DNA from: Pseudoips prasinana
Taxonomy: Eukaryota > Arthropoda > Insecta > Lepidoptera > Nolidae
NCBI GenBank assembly: GCA_951640165.1
Contig: OX621266.1
Span: 7,750,001 to 7,814,000, forward strand
Length of the DNA: 64,000 nucleotides
Reading direction: 5' to 3'
In this document: positions 8,341 to 18,168 of the stretch, piece by piece
Layout: every line of letters starts with the position of its first letter
Position numbering within the stretch: position 1 is the first letter of the stretch
Notes under the pieces: generated by a model
Database searches by the model: none
Told to the model about the DNA's origin: nothing
Seen by the model: the letters and a program-made list of their open reading frames with translations, nothing else
Made by a program: the position numbers and the translations under genes

Positions 8341-11160
8341 TTTTTTTTTTTTTTTTTTTTTTTTTTGTTTGCGCTGGGAAAAAATGCGTTACGCATACCC
8401 GCCCATTGGGGGATGGACGGGTTATGTGGGACTCTCCGGCTAGCCCGGCATACCCACTAAAATAACCCAGCGGCACTCCCGCATCGTCTGTGTGGAGGAG
8501 GACTGGGAAACCGGCACAGCCTTTACGTCCAGTCCCCCACCGACGACCGCCCGCCTTTACAGCGGGGCCCGCACGCCCCTCCCTAAGTGGAGGGGCCCGG
8601 GAACGACCGTGAGTGCTCGGCCGTTCCCGCCCGACGAGGGTGGTGATTACTGCAATGCGAGCGAAGGCGCCCCCGCGCCTGTCGCCCGCTAATCACCACC
8701 AGAAGGAGGGAAGCGACGATCGTACAACCGCCGTCTCCCACCCCTTCTTCGCCTGCGGAGCAGCGGCGCGAGAGGATCATCCTCCCGCGTACGCTCCGCC
8801 GCCTCCTTTTGCGACATGACATCCTCGCAAAAGGAGGCAACCGCCGCCCAAGCCTGCTCACTCCCCAGCATGGAGTTCACCACACTGGGAAGTGACAGGT
8901 CCAACCCGACTATGTCGGTCAGGGCACGACGCAGCTCAGCCCAGGCTGGGCACACCTCGAGGGTGTGCTGCGCCGTGTCCTCCGCGGCTCCACACTCGTG
9001 GCACGCCGGGGTTTCCTCCCTCCGAATCCGATGCAGGTGCGTTCCGAAACAGCCATGCCCGGACAACACCTGCACCAGACGGAACGAGAGGAAACCGTGG
9101 GGGCGCTCGAGCCAGTCCCGCAGGACTGGACCGAGCGCGTCCAGCGTCCGGCGCCCAAAGGTGGCGGAGGCGAGATCACGTGCCCAGTGGAGGACGATGG
9201 CATCCCTCGCCTCCCGCCGCACGGCCTCCCGCTCTTCCGCGGCTGGGCGCTCACCCAGCGCCCTACGCCGCGCCGTCCACTCGTAGACTCTGGCGAGCAC
9301 CCATGCCTCTAATTCCCATGGAGGGGTGCCGGCCAGAGCGCACGCCGCCGCGAAGCCCACCGAGCGGTAGGCTCGCGCCACCCGCTGTGCAATGGCCCGT
9401 TGGGGCCTGCGGATGGCGGTTGCATTCTCCCTCCTGTGGAGGGAGTCCGCCCAGATGGGTGCCCCGTATAGGGCCATACTCCTCAGGATGCCGGCATAGA
9501 GGCGCCGGCATCGCTCCTTGGGCCCGCCCAGGTTTGGGAGGAGCCATGAGAGGGCGTCCGCGGCTTTCAGCAGGCGCGTCGACAGCCCGCTAAAGTGCGG
9601 GCCGAAGCGCCACCTGCTGTCCAGCACGAGGCCCAGATACTTCATCTGGGCCCCGACCCCTATCCGGACGCCCTCCACCACGATGTGGGCGTCAGGAGGG
9701 CAGCGCTGCCGAGGCCCGTGAAAGAACACGGCCTCGGTCTTGTTCAGCGCTACCCTCAAACCAAGCTGGCGGATCCTACCTGCCACTAAGGATCCGCCAG
9801 CTGAGGCCAGACAGGCCGCCTCCCGAAAGTCCCTCCCCCGGGCAACGAGGAGAGTGTCATCCGCGTAGCAGATGACACTCGTGCCCTGGAGGAGGGTGCC
9901 GCGCAGCAGCCAATCGAATCCGATGTTCCACAAGAGGGGCCCCAGCACCGAACCCTGTGAACACCGGACTCCGCGCCGTAGCGCCTGATCCTGGCCGTCC
10001 TGTCCGCCAGGAGGACCTCCCGGTCCTCCAGGTAGTTGGCCAGGATCACCCGCAGATATTGGGGCACTCCGTGGTACCGGAGTGCCTCCAATATGGTCGA
10101 GTGGGGCACGGAGTTGAAGGCGTTGGCGATGTCGAACGACACCGCCAACACTCCGTCCCCAGCTCCAACCGCCTCCTGCACTTGGCCCCTGAGTAGGGCC
10201 ACCGCGTCGACCGTCGAACGCCCCTGTCGAAACCCGAACTGGGCGTCCGACAGGTCTGGCCCTACCTCCCGCAACTGGCTATTAAGCCGGGTGGCGATGA
10301 TCCCCTCGAACAATTTACCGACCTCATCGAGCAGAACGATGGGCCGGTATGCCGAGGGGGAGTCCACCGGGCGTCCCTCCTTCCGGAGCAGGCAAAGCTG
10401 CCCCTCCTTCCAGATTTTCGGGAACCTCCCAGCCGTCAGGCACGCGCTGAAGAGGTCCCGAAACCTCTCCTCCATGAGGGACGCCGCGATGGCCACCACC
10501 CGTGCGGGGACACCATCCGGTCCAGGGGCCGTCTTCTTCGCGCGGAGGGACAGAACCCCCGCGCGAAATTCCTCCACCGATACTGGAGGGACCTCCTCCT
10601 CCGGCGAAGCCACCACCCCCCCCAGCGGGGGGTTCATCGTTGGTGGGGTGAAGTCGGTCCTGCGCGGAAACAGTGACCGAACCACCCCATCCAGCAACGC
10701 CGGCTCTAGGGTCTCCGCTAATGGGGGACCGTAAGGGCGCAGCTGGTTCCGCGCCTGCTTATACGGCCTCCCAAACGGATCCCTGTCGAGGCCCTCCAGC
10801 ATCTCGGCCTTTGCCGAGTCCTCGGCGGCGCACATTTCCGACTTGAGGACCGTCTTTGCCTCTAGGTAAGAGGCGTAGAGGCGGTCCTCCTCAGCCTGAC
10901 ATCGGCTGGTGCGCCGCCGACTCCGCGTGTAGGCCCTCCTGGCCTCCACGCACGCGGCCCGTAGCGCCGCCAGCTCCCCCGTCCACCAATAAACGGCGCG
11001 ACGGGGAGGCGGACGGCGAGACCGAGGCATGCTGGAGTTGCATACCTCGGTCAGGGACCCCCGCAGCTGAACCGCTGCGGCGTCCACGTCCGTGACCTCA
11101 ACAGGGGGCGAGAGCCAGTCCCGGAGGAACGCAGCCTCCTGGGCTGCCTCCCGGTCCAGG
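8341..11160 (-). mobile_element. SART-like non-LTR copy, 5'-truncated (family A, copy E1)
   Basis: Read on the minus strand, this copy begins inside ORF2 at the motif LDREAAQEAAF (about codon 233 of the intact copy), runs through the 3'UTR (8688-8367) and ends in A26 (8366-8341). Its 5' edge abuts GGTAAGGTTAGGTT, a telomeric stub, and its 3' edge abuts GGTTAGG. Both flanks therefore fit telomere-targeted insertion. 5' truncation is the usual product of incomplete target-primed reverse transcription. Confidence 0.9.
8689..11160 (-). pseudogene. ORF2 fragment (RT and C-terminal knuckle), frameshifted
   Basis: The fragment covers residues from about 233 to the end of a SART-like ORF2. The endonuclease is missing. 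A 1-nt deletion near 9958-9960, in the codons for GVPQGSVLGP, puts the first part (about 11160-9960) and the second part (9948-8689) in different frames. YADD, the LNKTEAVFF motif and the C-terminal CHEC...H...C knuckle survive in the second part. The reading frame can be extended upstream only by reading through the neighbouring copy's poly-A tail, which is an artefact of position. Confidence 0.9.
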
Positions 11161-11174
11161 AACCTAACCTTACC
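11161..11174. repeat. Telomeric repeat remnant, 14 bp
   Basis: AACCTAACCTTACC separates the truncated copy E1 from the poly-A tail (T22 on the plus strand, 11175-11196) of the full-length copy E2. One unit is variant (CCTTA). Confidence 0.8.
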
Positions 11175-11196
11175 TTTTTTTTTTTTTTTTTTTTTT

Positions 11197-11518
11197 GTTT
11201 GCGCTGGGAAAAAATGCGTTACGCATACCCGCCCATTGGGGGATGGACGGGTTATGTGGGACTCTCCGGCTAGCCCGGCATACCCACTAAAATAACCCAG
11301 CGGCACTCCCGCATCGTCTGTGTGGAGGAGGACTGGGAAACCGGCACAGCCTTTACGTCCAGTCCCCCACCGACGACCGCCCGCCTTTACAGCGGGGCCC
11401 GCACGCCCCTCCCTAAGTGGAGGGGCCCGGGAACGACCGTGAGTGCTCGGCCGTTCCCGCCCGACGATGGTGGCGATTTGTGCAATGCGAGCGAAGGCGC
11501 CCCCGCGCCTGTCGCCCG
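11197..11518 (-). other. 3'UTR of SART-like copy E2
   Basis: This 322-nt GC-rich region precedes the poly-A tail and is nearly identical in all family-A copies (8367-8688, 27483-27804, 33166-33488, 35040-35362 and the duplicates). It contains a chain of inverted repeats and ends in the palindrome TGCGTAACGCA followed by a T-rich word and GCGCAAAC. In SART1 the 3'UTR is needed for target-primed reverse transcription; the same role is inferred here. Confidence 0.75.
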
Positions 11519-14500
11519 CTAATCACCACCAGAAGGAGGGAGGCGACGATCGTACAACCGCCGTCTCCCACCCCTTCTTCGCCTGCGGAGCGGCGGCGCG
11601 AGAGGATCATCCTCCCGCGCACGCTCCGCCGCCTCCTTTTGCGACATGACATTCTCGCAAAAGGAGGCAACCGCCGCCCAAGCCTCCTCACTCCCCAGCA
11701 TGGAGTTCACCACACTGGGAAGTGAGAGGTCTATTCCGACCACATCTGTCAGGGCACGGCGCAGCTCAGCCCAGGCTGGGCACACCTCGAGGGTGTGCTG
11801 CGCCGTGTCCTCCGCGGCTCCACAGTCGTGGCACGCCGGGGTTTCCTCCCTCTGGATCCGATGCAGGTGCGTTCCGAAGCAGCCATGCCCGGACAACACC
11901 TGCACCAGACGGAAAGAGAGGAAACCGTGGGGGCGCTCGAGCCAGTCCCGCAGGACTGGACCGAGCGCGTCCAGCGTCCGGCGTCCAAATGTGGCGGAGG
12001 CGAGGTCCCGTGTCCAGTGTAGGACGATTGCGTCCCTCGCCTCCCGCCGCACGGCATCCCGCTCTTGCGCGGCGGGGCGCTCACCCAGCGCCCTACGCCG
12101 CGCCGCCCATTCGTACACTCTGGCGAGCACCCATGCCTCCAATTCCCAGGGAGGGGTGCCGGCCAGAGCGCACGCCGCCGCGAAGCCCACTGAGCGGTAG
12201 GCTCTCGCCACCCGCTGTGCAATGGCCCGTTGGGGCCTGCGGATGGCGGTTGCATTCTCCCTCCTGTGGAGGGAGTCCGCCCAGATGGGTGCCCCATACA
12301 GGGCCATACTCTTGAGGATGCCGGCATAGAGGCGCCGGCATCGCTCCTTGGGCCCTCCCAGGTTTGGGAGGAGCCATGAGAGGGCGTCCGCGGCTTTCAG
12401 CAGGCGCGTCGACAGCCCGCTGAAGTGCGGGCCGAAGCGCCACCTGCTGTCCAGCACGAGGCCCAGATACTTCATCTGGGCCCCGACCCCTATCCGGACG
12501 CCCTCCACCACAATGTGGGCGTCAGGAGGGCAGCGCTGCCGAGGCCCGTGAAAGAACACGGCCTCGGTCTTGTTCAGCGCCACCCTCAAACCAAGCTGGC
12601 GGATCCTACCTGCCACTAAGGATCCGCCAGCTGAGGCCAGACAGGCCGCCTCCCTAAAATCCCTCCCCCGGGCAACGAGGAGAGTGTCATCCGCGTAGCA
12701 GATGACACTCGTGCCCTGGAGGAGGGTGCCGCGCAGCAGCCAATCGAATCCGATGTTCCACAAGAGGGGCCCTAGCACCGAACCCTGTGGAACACCGGAC
12801 TCCGCGCCGTAGCGCCTGATCCTGGCCGTCCTGTCCGCCAGGAGGACCTCCCGGTCCTCCAGGTAGTTGGCCAGGATCACCCGCAGATATTGGGGCACTC
12901 CGTGGTACCGGAGTGCCTCCAATATGGTCGAGTGGGGCACGGAGTTGAACGCGTTGGCGATGTCGAACGACACCGCCAACACTCCGTCCCCAGCCTCGAC
13001 CGCCTCCCGCACCTGGCCCCTGAGTAGGGCCACCGCGTCGACCGTCGAACGCCCCTGTCGAAAGCCGAACTGGGCGTCCGACAGGTCCGGCCCTACCTCC
13101 CGCAAATGGCTGTTAAGCCGGGTGGCGAGGATCCCCTCGAACAGTTTACCGACCTCATCGAGCAGAATGATGGGCCGGTATGCCGAGGGGGAGTCCACCG
13201 GGCGTCCCTCCTTCCGGAGCAGGCAAAGCTGCCCCTCCTTCCATAGTTTCGGGAACCTCCCAGCCGTCAGACACGCGCTGAAGAGGTCCCGAAACCTCTG
13301 CTCCATGAGGGACGCCGCGATGGCCACCACCCGTGCGGGGACGCCATCCGGTCCAGGGGCCGTCTTCTTCGCGCGGAGGGAAAGAACCCCCGCGCCAAAT
13401 TCCTCCGCTGAAACCGGAGGGACCTCCTCCGCCAGCGAAGCCACCACCCCCCCCAGTGGGGGGTTCATCGTTGGTGGGGTGAATTCGGTCCTGCGCGGAA
13501 ACAGCGACCGAACCACCCCATCCAGCAACGCCGGCTCTAGGGTCTCCGTTAGTGGGGGGCCATAAGGGCGAAGCTGGCTCCGCGCCAGCTTATATGGCCT
13601 CCCAAACGGATCCCTGTCGAGGCCCTCCAGCATCTCGGCCTTCGCCGAGTCCTCGGCGGCGCACATTGCCGTCTTGAGGACCGTCTTTGCCTCTACGTAA
13701 GAGGCGTAGAGGCGGTCCTCCTCCGCCTGACATCGGCTGGTGCGCCGCCGACTCCGCGTGTAGGCCCTCCTGGCCTCCACGCATGCGGCCCGGAGCGCCG
13801 CCAGCTCCGCCGTCCACCAATAAACGGCGCGACGGGGAGGCGGACGGCGAGACCGAGGCATGCTCGAGTTGCACACCTCGGTCAGGGACCCCCGGAGCCG
13901 AACCGCTGCGGCGTCGACGTCCGTGCCCTGCACAGGGGGCGAGAGCCAGTCCTCGAGGAACGCTGCCTCCAGGGCTGCCTCCCGGTCCAGGCGGGTGAGA
14001 GCCCACCGCGGGAAGGGAGATCGGCCCGAGCGGGCCATCCCCCGCGGGCTCTGGGTGGAGATGTCGAACCGCACATATCGGTGGTCCGACAGGGTCTCCA
14101 CCATCTCCACCCGCCAGTTCACGACGCGGGCGGCTAGCACGGGGGTGGCGAACGACACGTCCACCACTGACCCTCCCCGTTGCCGCACACACGTCTGAAC
14201 ATCCCCCCTGTTCAGGAGGGACACGCCGCACGAAGCCGACCAAAATTCGACGGCGCGCCCCCGGACGTTGCAGGACGCCGCTGAATTGCCCCAGGCCACC
14301 GACTTGGCGTTCAGGTCGCCTAACACGACGACCTGACGTGGTGCCGCCCTCCCGACGACTGCCGTAAGGACTTCGAGAAAGTTCTCGAAGTCCCTTAGAG
14401 GGCGGTTTGGGGAGAAATAGACCCCGACTAGGGCTATTTCTCCCCACGCGGCGGCCACGTATCCCGGACCCCTCTCTAAAAGCGAGAGGGGAGGGGAGTC

Positions 14501-14689
14501 CGTGGCAGGCCGCGACACCAACGCCACCAAGCCGTCTCGATCACCCAGCCAACGGCCAGGTACCGAGTACGGCTCGGCGACCACCGCCACGTCCACCAAC
14601 CACTCGGCCACAGTCTGCATCAGCAGATCCTGGGCCGCTCTGCAGTGGTTGGTGTTCGCCTGGAGGATGCGATGTTCGACTCTACCCAT
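11519..14689 (-). CDS. ORF2: APE endonuclease and reverse transcriptase, SART-like copy E2
   Basis: The product is 1056 aa, starting at the ATG of the TAATG junction (MGRVEHR). The endonuclease spans about residues 1-220 and shows QAN (10-12), AEPYS, GDLN (124-127) and the catalytic SDH (201-203). The RT shows APGPDG, FGFRQGRS, SFDIANAF, GVPQGSVLGP, YADD (665-668), LNKTEA and MKYLGLVLDSRW. A C-terminal knuckle of CX2CX8HX4C form uses C953, C956, H965 and C970. The tail is strongly basic. In SART-type elements the endonuclease nicks the telomeric repeat and the RT copies the RNA from the nick. There is no RNase H. All key residues are present, so activity is plausible. Confidence 0.95.
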   Translation of the reverse strand: MGRVEHRILQANTNHCRAAQDLLMQTVAEWLVDVAVVAEPYSVPGRWLGDRDGLVALVSRPATDSPPLSLLERGPGYVAAAWGEIALVGVYFSPNRPLRDFENFLEVLTAVVGRAAPRQVVVLGDLNAKSVAWGNSAASCNVRGRAVEFWSASCGVSLLNRGDVQTCVRQRGGSVVDVSFATPVLAARVVNWRVEMVETLSDHRYVRFDISTQSPRGMARSGRSPFPRWALTRLDREAALEAAFLEDWLSPPVQGTDVDAAAVRLRGSLTEVCNSSMPRSRRPPPRRAVYWWTAELAALRAACVEARRAYTRSRRRTSRCQAEEDRLYASYVEAKTVLKTAMCAAEDSAKAEMLEGLDRDPFGRPYKLARSQLRPYGPPLTETLEPALLDGVVRSLFPRRTEFTPPTMNPPLGGVVASLAEEVPPVSAEEFGAGVLSLRAKKTAPGPDGVPARVVAIAASLMEQRFRDLFSACLTAGRFPKLWKEGQLCLLRKEGRPVDSPSAYRPIILLDEVGKLFEGILATRLNSHLREVGPDLSDAQFGFRQGRSTVDAVALLRGQVREAVEAGDGVLAVSFDIANAFNSVPHSTILEALRYHGVPQYLRVILANYLEDREVLLADRTARIRRYGAESGVPQGSVLGPLLWNIGFDWLLRGTLLQGTSVICYADDTLLVARGRDFREAACLASAGGSLVAGRIRQLGLRVALNKTEAVFFHGPRQRCPPDAHIVVEGVRIGVGAQMKYLGLVLDSRWRFGPHFSGLSTRLLKAADALSWLLPNLGGPKERCRRLYAGILKSMALYGAPIWADSLHRRENATAIRRPQRAIAQRVARAYRSVGFAAACALAGTPPWELEAWVLARVYEWAARRRALGERPAAQERDAVRREARDAIVLHWTRDLASATFGRRTLDALGPVLRDWLERPHGFLSFRLVQVLSGHGCFGTHLHRIQREETPACHDCGAAEDTAQHTLEVCPAWAELRRALTDVVGIDLSLPSVVNSMLGSEEAWAAVASFCENVMSQKEAAERAREDDPLAPPLRRRRRGGRRRLYDRRLPPSGGD

Positions 14690-14691
14690 TA
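14687..14691 (-). promoter_or_regulatory. TAATG stop/start coupling signal between ORF1 and ORF2
   Basis: On the minus strand the ORF1 stop TAA and the ORF2 start ATG share one base. The same pentamer is described in Bombyx SART1, where it drives translational coupling of ORF2 to ORF1. The same arrangement is kept at 55127-55131, but is lost in the copies near 29995 and 37552. Confidence 0.85.
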
Positions 14692-16818
14692 GTAGGACAT
14701 CGCACCCTCCTCCTCCACAGCCGCTGAGGTCCCAGCCACTGGGACGGCGTTGGCAGCGACAGGCCGGGTCGGAGCCTGGGCTTTGCCCTTCTTAAGGGGA
14801 GGACTGCAATTCCTCCCCTTCATAATGTGGCCCGCAGGGCGACCACTGGCGGCACAAACTGCGCAGTGCGGCGCGGCGGCCATGCAGGAGGCGGATTTGT
14901 GGCCCTCCTTGCCGCAGCGGTAACAACTGTCCGCCCTGTCAATGCTGGACGGACAGAGGGCTCGGGTGTGACCGATGCCGAAGCACCGGTAACACCGCAG
15001 AGGCTGGTCCTCAAGGGCCCGGACCGCAGCCGAGCTGAAGCCGACGGCGAGCCGTCCCTTTTCGAGGACGGCTTTGGCAGCGGCGACTGGGCACTCAAGG
15101 CGAATGGTGCCCATGCCGCCACGCCCGGGCCTGATGCCCCCGCCCTGCACCGCTGCGACTTCGCAACCCCCAATGGCTGCGATCGCTGCCACCACCTCCT
15201 CCTTGGTGACGGAGTCGTCCAGATCCGTCACCTCCATGGCCGCCGACTTCACCGGCCTGGCCACCTTCGCCGAGTTCGCGATGACCTCCTGCAGCTTCGC
15301 TGCGAAGAGGTCCGCGTTCTGCGCGCCCTCGGCGCCAGGGAACTCAAAAATTCGAGCCCCAGCCTGCGTCCGGCGGCACGAGACTTTACCGATCCCCAGC
15401 TTGGTAGGATCGGCATTGGCACGCGCCCGCATCATCACGGACGCGTACGTCTCGCCCCGCTCCGCAGCCTCCGCGGTGAGCGTCACCACGACGGCTGCGG
15501 TCTTGGGAGGAACCAAGTTCCTCCTGACACCAGCTGGGGTCGAACCCTTCCCCTTTCCCTTGCCAGTCGACTGTGACTGACTGGCAGGGGTGGTGGCGGA
15601 GACGGCTGGGGCTGGGGGGGTGGCTTTCCCCTTCCCTTTACCCTTGCCAGTCGACTTTGACTGGCTGAGAGCGGTGGTGGCAGGGACGGCAGGGACGACA
15701 GCTGCCGTCCTTTTGCCCTTGCCCTTCCCCTTACCGACCACCTTCGTCCAGCCCTGCTGGTTGGTCGGGGTGGTGGAAGGGAGAAGGGCGTCCTCCCTCG
15801 AGGAGCTAGGCACCGGCTCCTCTCGCCTCCTGTCCGCCGCAAGAGGCGGTCGGACGACTTTCGCCGGCAAGAGCCGGTCCTCTATTCCCGCCAGGCAGGA
15901 ACGAACAAACGCCCTCTCCTCCGCCATAACCTTGCGGAGGACATCCTCAAGGCCGGAGGAGAGGACGGGGCCCTCTGCCGCAGGTCTGGGCTCGGCTTGC
16001 GATGGCCGGGCCGTGGCTTCAGCCAGCTTTAAGTGCAGCTGGCTGACCTCCGACTGCAGGCGATCCACTTTCGCCTGCAGTTGCCGCGACTCATCGCTGG
16101 CCTTGCGGTCCACCAGCTCCGCGACGATGCCACGCATACTGGCGGCCCGGCATTTGAGGGACTTTTGGAACGTCCCCTTCAGATGCGAGGACTTGGCGGC
16201 GACCTCTACGATCGCCTCCTCGTCCTCCAAGGCCATCCTCTGCAGTTCGGCCAGGGAGTGGTCCGAGTACAACACGCGAGACGCACCGTACCCGGACTTG
16301 GCACGGGCGACGCGCGCCCGTTCCTCCTGGGCCGCAACCCGCTCCTCCAGCTCTTGCTGGAGCTGCTCCCGCCGAGTCATGTCCAGCACTCGCTGGGCGT
16401 CTGCCAATCCCACATCGTGGGTGTCCGCCATTGTCTTTTGAGCCTTCTTATTAGGCTTCTTTGCTGAGCCCGAGGTCGAGGATCCATCCGACCCGTCTTT
16501 CAAGAAGTCCTTTCGCTTCCTTGATGCCGATCGCGATCGACAATCATCGATCGTCATCGAATCGGCATCAGAGGCAATGGACTCAATATCGGAGTCCGAC
16601 ATATCGCCCACCCTCCCGCCGTAGAAGGCTCTGCCTTCGTTCGACGCCGACGCGTCGCGTTGGCCCTGAGAAGGGCCTTTTGGTTGGCCCTGAGAAGGGC
16701 CTTTTGGTTGGCCCTGAGAAGGGCCTTTTGGTTGGCCCTGAGAAGGGCCTTTGGGTTGGCCCTGAGAAGGGCCTTTTTTTATGAAATGCCCGAGGGCATC
16801 CCGCGCGGGTTTAGGCAT
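14689..16818 (-). CDS. ORF1 (Gag-like, telomere-targeting) of SART-like copy E2
   Basis: The product is 709 aa from the ATG at 16818 (MPKPARDALGHF). A GTG at 16896 opens the frame further but the ATG is conserved between copies. Near the N-terminus lie five tandem GPSQGQ units, followed by an acidic serine-rich part, a coiled-coil-like Glu/Gln/Arg-rich region (QQELEERVAAQEERA), lysine-glycine runs (VGKGKGKGK) and three C-terminal zinc knuckles: CYRCFGIGHTRALC, CYRCGKEGHKSASC and CAVCAASGRPAGH...C. In the SART group ORF1 binds the RNA, enters the nucleus and helps direct the complex to telomeres. The frame is intact. Confidence 0.92.
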   Translation of the reverse strand: MPKPARDALGHFIKKGPSQGQPKGPSQGQPKGPSQGQPKGPSQGQPKGPSQGQRDASASNEGRAFYGGRVGDMSDSDIESIASDADSMTIDDCRSRSASRKRKDFLKDGSDGSSTSGSAKKPNKKAQKTMADTHDVGLADAQRVLDMTRREQLQQELEERVAAQEERARVARAKSGYGASRVLYSDHSLAELQRMALEDEEAIVEVAAKSSHLKGTFQKSLKCRAASMRGIVAELVDRKASDESRQLQAKVDRLQSEVSQLHLKLAEATARPSQAEPRPAAEGPVLSSGLEDVLRKVMAEERAFVRSCLAGIEDRLLPAKVVRPPLAADRRREEPVPSSSREDALLPSTTPTNQQGWTKVVGKGKGKGKRTAAVVPAVPATTALSQSKSTGKGKGKGKATPPAPAVSATTPASQSQSTGKGKGKGSTPAGVRRNLVPPKTAAVVVTLTAEAAERGETYASVMMRARANADPTKLGIGKVSCRRTQAGARIFEFPGAEGAQNADLFAAKLQEVIANSAKVARPVKSAAMEVTDLDDSVTKEEVVAAIAAIGGCEVAAVQGGGIRPGRGGMGTIRLECPVAAAKAVLEKGRLAVGFSSAAVRALEDQPLRCYRCFGIGHTRALCPSSIDRADSCYRCGKEGHKSASCMAAAPHCAVCAASGRPAGHIMKGRNCSPPLKKGKAQAPTRPVAANAVPVAGTSAAVEEEGAMSY

Positions 16819-16970
16819 TTCCAGCAAATTCGTAGCTCTCAAGGCGATAAGATAGCTGCGAAGCACAGTGCACTTTAGCCGTACCCAGTCTGCCACTCCG
16901 TTACGGTGGTCAGAACTGGGACGTTTCCAGGGAACACGACGAGGACGTAAGCACTGTGGGGTGGTTCCCC
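16819..16970 (-). other. 5'UTR of SART-like copy E2
   Basis: This is about 150 nt between the telomeric stub and the ORF1 ATG. It starts GGGGAACCACCCCACAG on the minus strand, the same start (less a GGGGC prefix) as the 5' end of the plus-strand copy at 45159. The shared start directly after telomeric repeat marks a true 5' terminus. It is much shorter than the 5'UTR I recall for Bombyx SART1. Confidence 0.7.
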
Positions 16971-16994
16971 AACCTAACCTTACCTAACCTAACC
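16971..16994. repeat. Telomeric repeat remnant, 24 bp
   Basis: AACCTAACCTTACCTAACCTAACC, with one variant unit, flanks the 5' end of copy E2. It is the longest telomeric stub in the window. Confidence 0.85.
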
Positions 16995-18118
16995 AGTCGC
17001 GTTTCCAACGCTATCGGAAACAGTTGCTTAATTACTCCACGCTTTCTTTCAAAAATCCTAACTTTGGCCCCAGGGCACTTAGAATAACGGTTGTAGTGTT
17101 AAAAATTGCGCATTCGAGAGGCGCTTCTTTTGATCCGTCAACGGTGTTTGTAGGTGTTCCCCCTGATTTAGGATTGCCCCAAAACCAAATCTGGTAAGTT
17201 GAAAATAACACGTTTTTAAATTATTTCTCGAAAAGTAGATCGAAAACATATAATTTTTTGAATACAGTTTTAAGTGCCTTGGGGGTCCCCACCTCGCCCC
17301 CGAGTTTGCCTTCCAGCACACCATCCCTGAATTTTTTATCGATTTTTAAAAAATATATAACTTTTTAGTATCTCAGCACCCAGAAGTCCCACTAAAATTC
17401 TAAAAATAGTTTGCCGTAGCTTTTTTGCCTATCTTAACTAATCCTTACTCAAAAACACTAATTTCACTTATTTTTAGAGAAACCACAGCCATTTGCGGTT
17501 TTTCAAAATAAACTTAATACTTCAAAAAAATATTTGACCCACTTCCTATCGTGGAAGGTATATGTTTAAGCTGCTTATATAAGGCAGTAAGTCTCTACCT
17601 TTCGAGAAATATTTAGTTCAGATTTTTGTACCGAGAACTTCCAGAAATATCTGAGATTTTCATCACAGTGGGAACTCTCGACGGCTCTTATTTAAACTTG
17701 TCATTCGATTTCCGCCTTAATTAGTACTCTAAATTCCTTCCAAAAATTTCTTAACATTCCCCAAGCTAAAACAATCACTTTCTCTTTAAGTTAGCTATTC
17801 AAAACCCCACGGTTCAATCACAGAAATATCTTAAACTACCAAAATATATGGGGTTTTCCCACTTCATCTCACATATCTCACCAGCTATACATAATATTAA
17901 AATTCTAAAAATCAGGTTCGCTAGCTTTCAACTAGGGGTACAACCCATAAAACATACCAACCCCACATTAGCTTGATTGCACACATACCACCCCACTTTT
18001 GTAGTCAGGAAAATAAAACCCATACCGTCGGCACCTGATTCCAGGGGTTTTTATTAGACATATTGATAGTTTCTTATAGTATCGTAACCAGATAGCTTAT
18101 ACACTTACGAACCCAAAA

Positions 18119-18168
18119 CCGTTTAATCTATATTTTTATCTTGTCTAGTTTCCGAGTAAAGTAATTTT
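18119..18168. repeat. 50-bp imperfect direct repeat, first copy
   Basis: It matches 19085-19134 at 44 of 50 positions, including a shared core TAGTTTCCGAG. The copies lie 966 bp apart in the same orientation, compatible with a degraded tandem repeat of about 1 kb. Confidence 0.6.

Larger units (their letters stand above)
11175..16970 (-). mobile_element. Full-length, apparently intact SART-like telomere-targeted non-LTR element (copy E2)
   Basis: This 5.8-kb copy has every expected part. On the minus strand these are a 5'UTR (16970-16819), an open ORF1, a TAATG junction, an open 1056-aa ORF2, a 322-nt hairpin-rich 3'UTR (11518-11197) and A22. Telomeric stubs lie on both sides (16971-16994 and 11161-11174) in the same orientation, with TTAGG reading 5' to 3' along the element. 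The ORF sizes and coupling signal match those reported for Bombyx SART1. It is the only SART-like copy here with both ORFs and a complete 5' end uninterrupted. Confidence 0.9.

Noticed and set aside
13590..14447. Long out-of-frame ORFs opposite or within SART-like ORF2 (for example 285 aa here, 30237-31094 and 37794-38651)
   Set aside because: High GC content removes stop codons in several frames. Only the frame with endonuclease/RT motifs has recognisable domains.
15590..16441. Antisense 283-aa frame over SART-like ORF1
   Set aside because: It is the shadow of the lysine-glycine and Glu-rich ORF1 coding region and shows only low-complexity Ser/Pro/Phe runs.
16819..16896. Upstream GTG start for ORF1 of copy E2
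   Set aside because: It is not an ATG, and the other copies diverge in this stretch; MPKPARD at 16818 is conserved.
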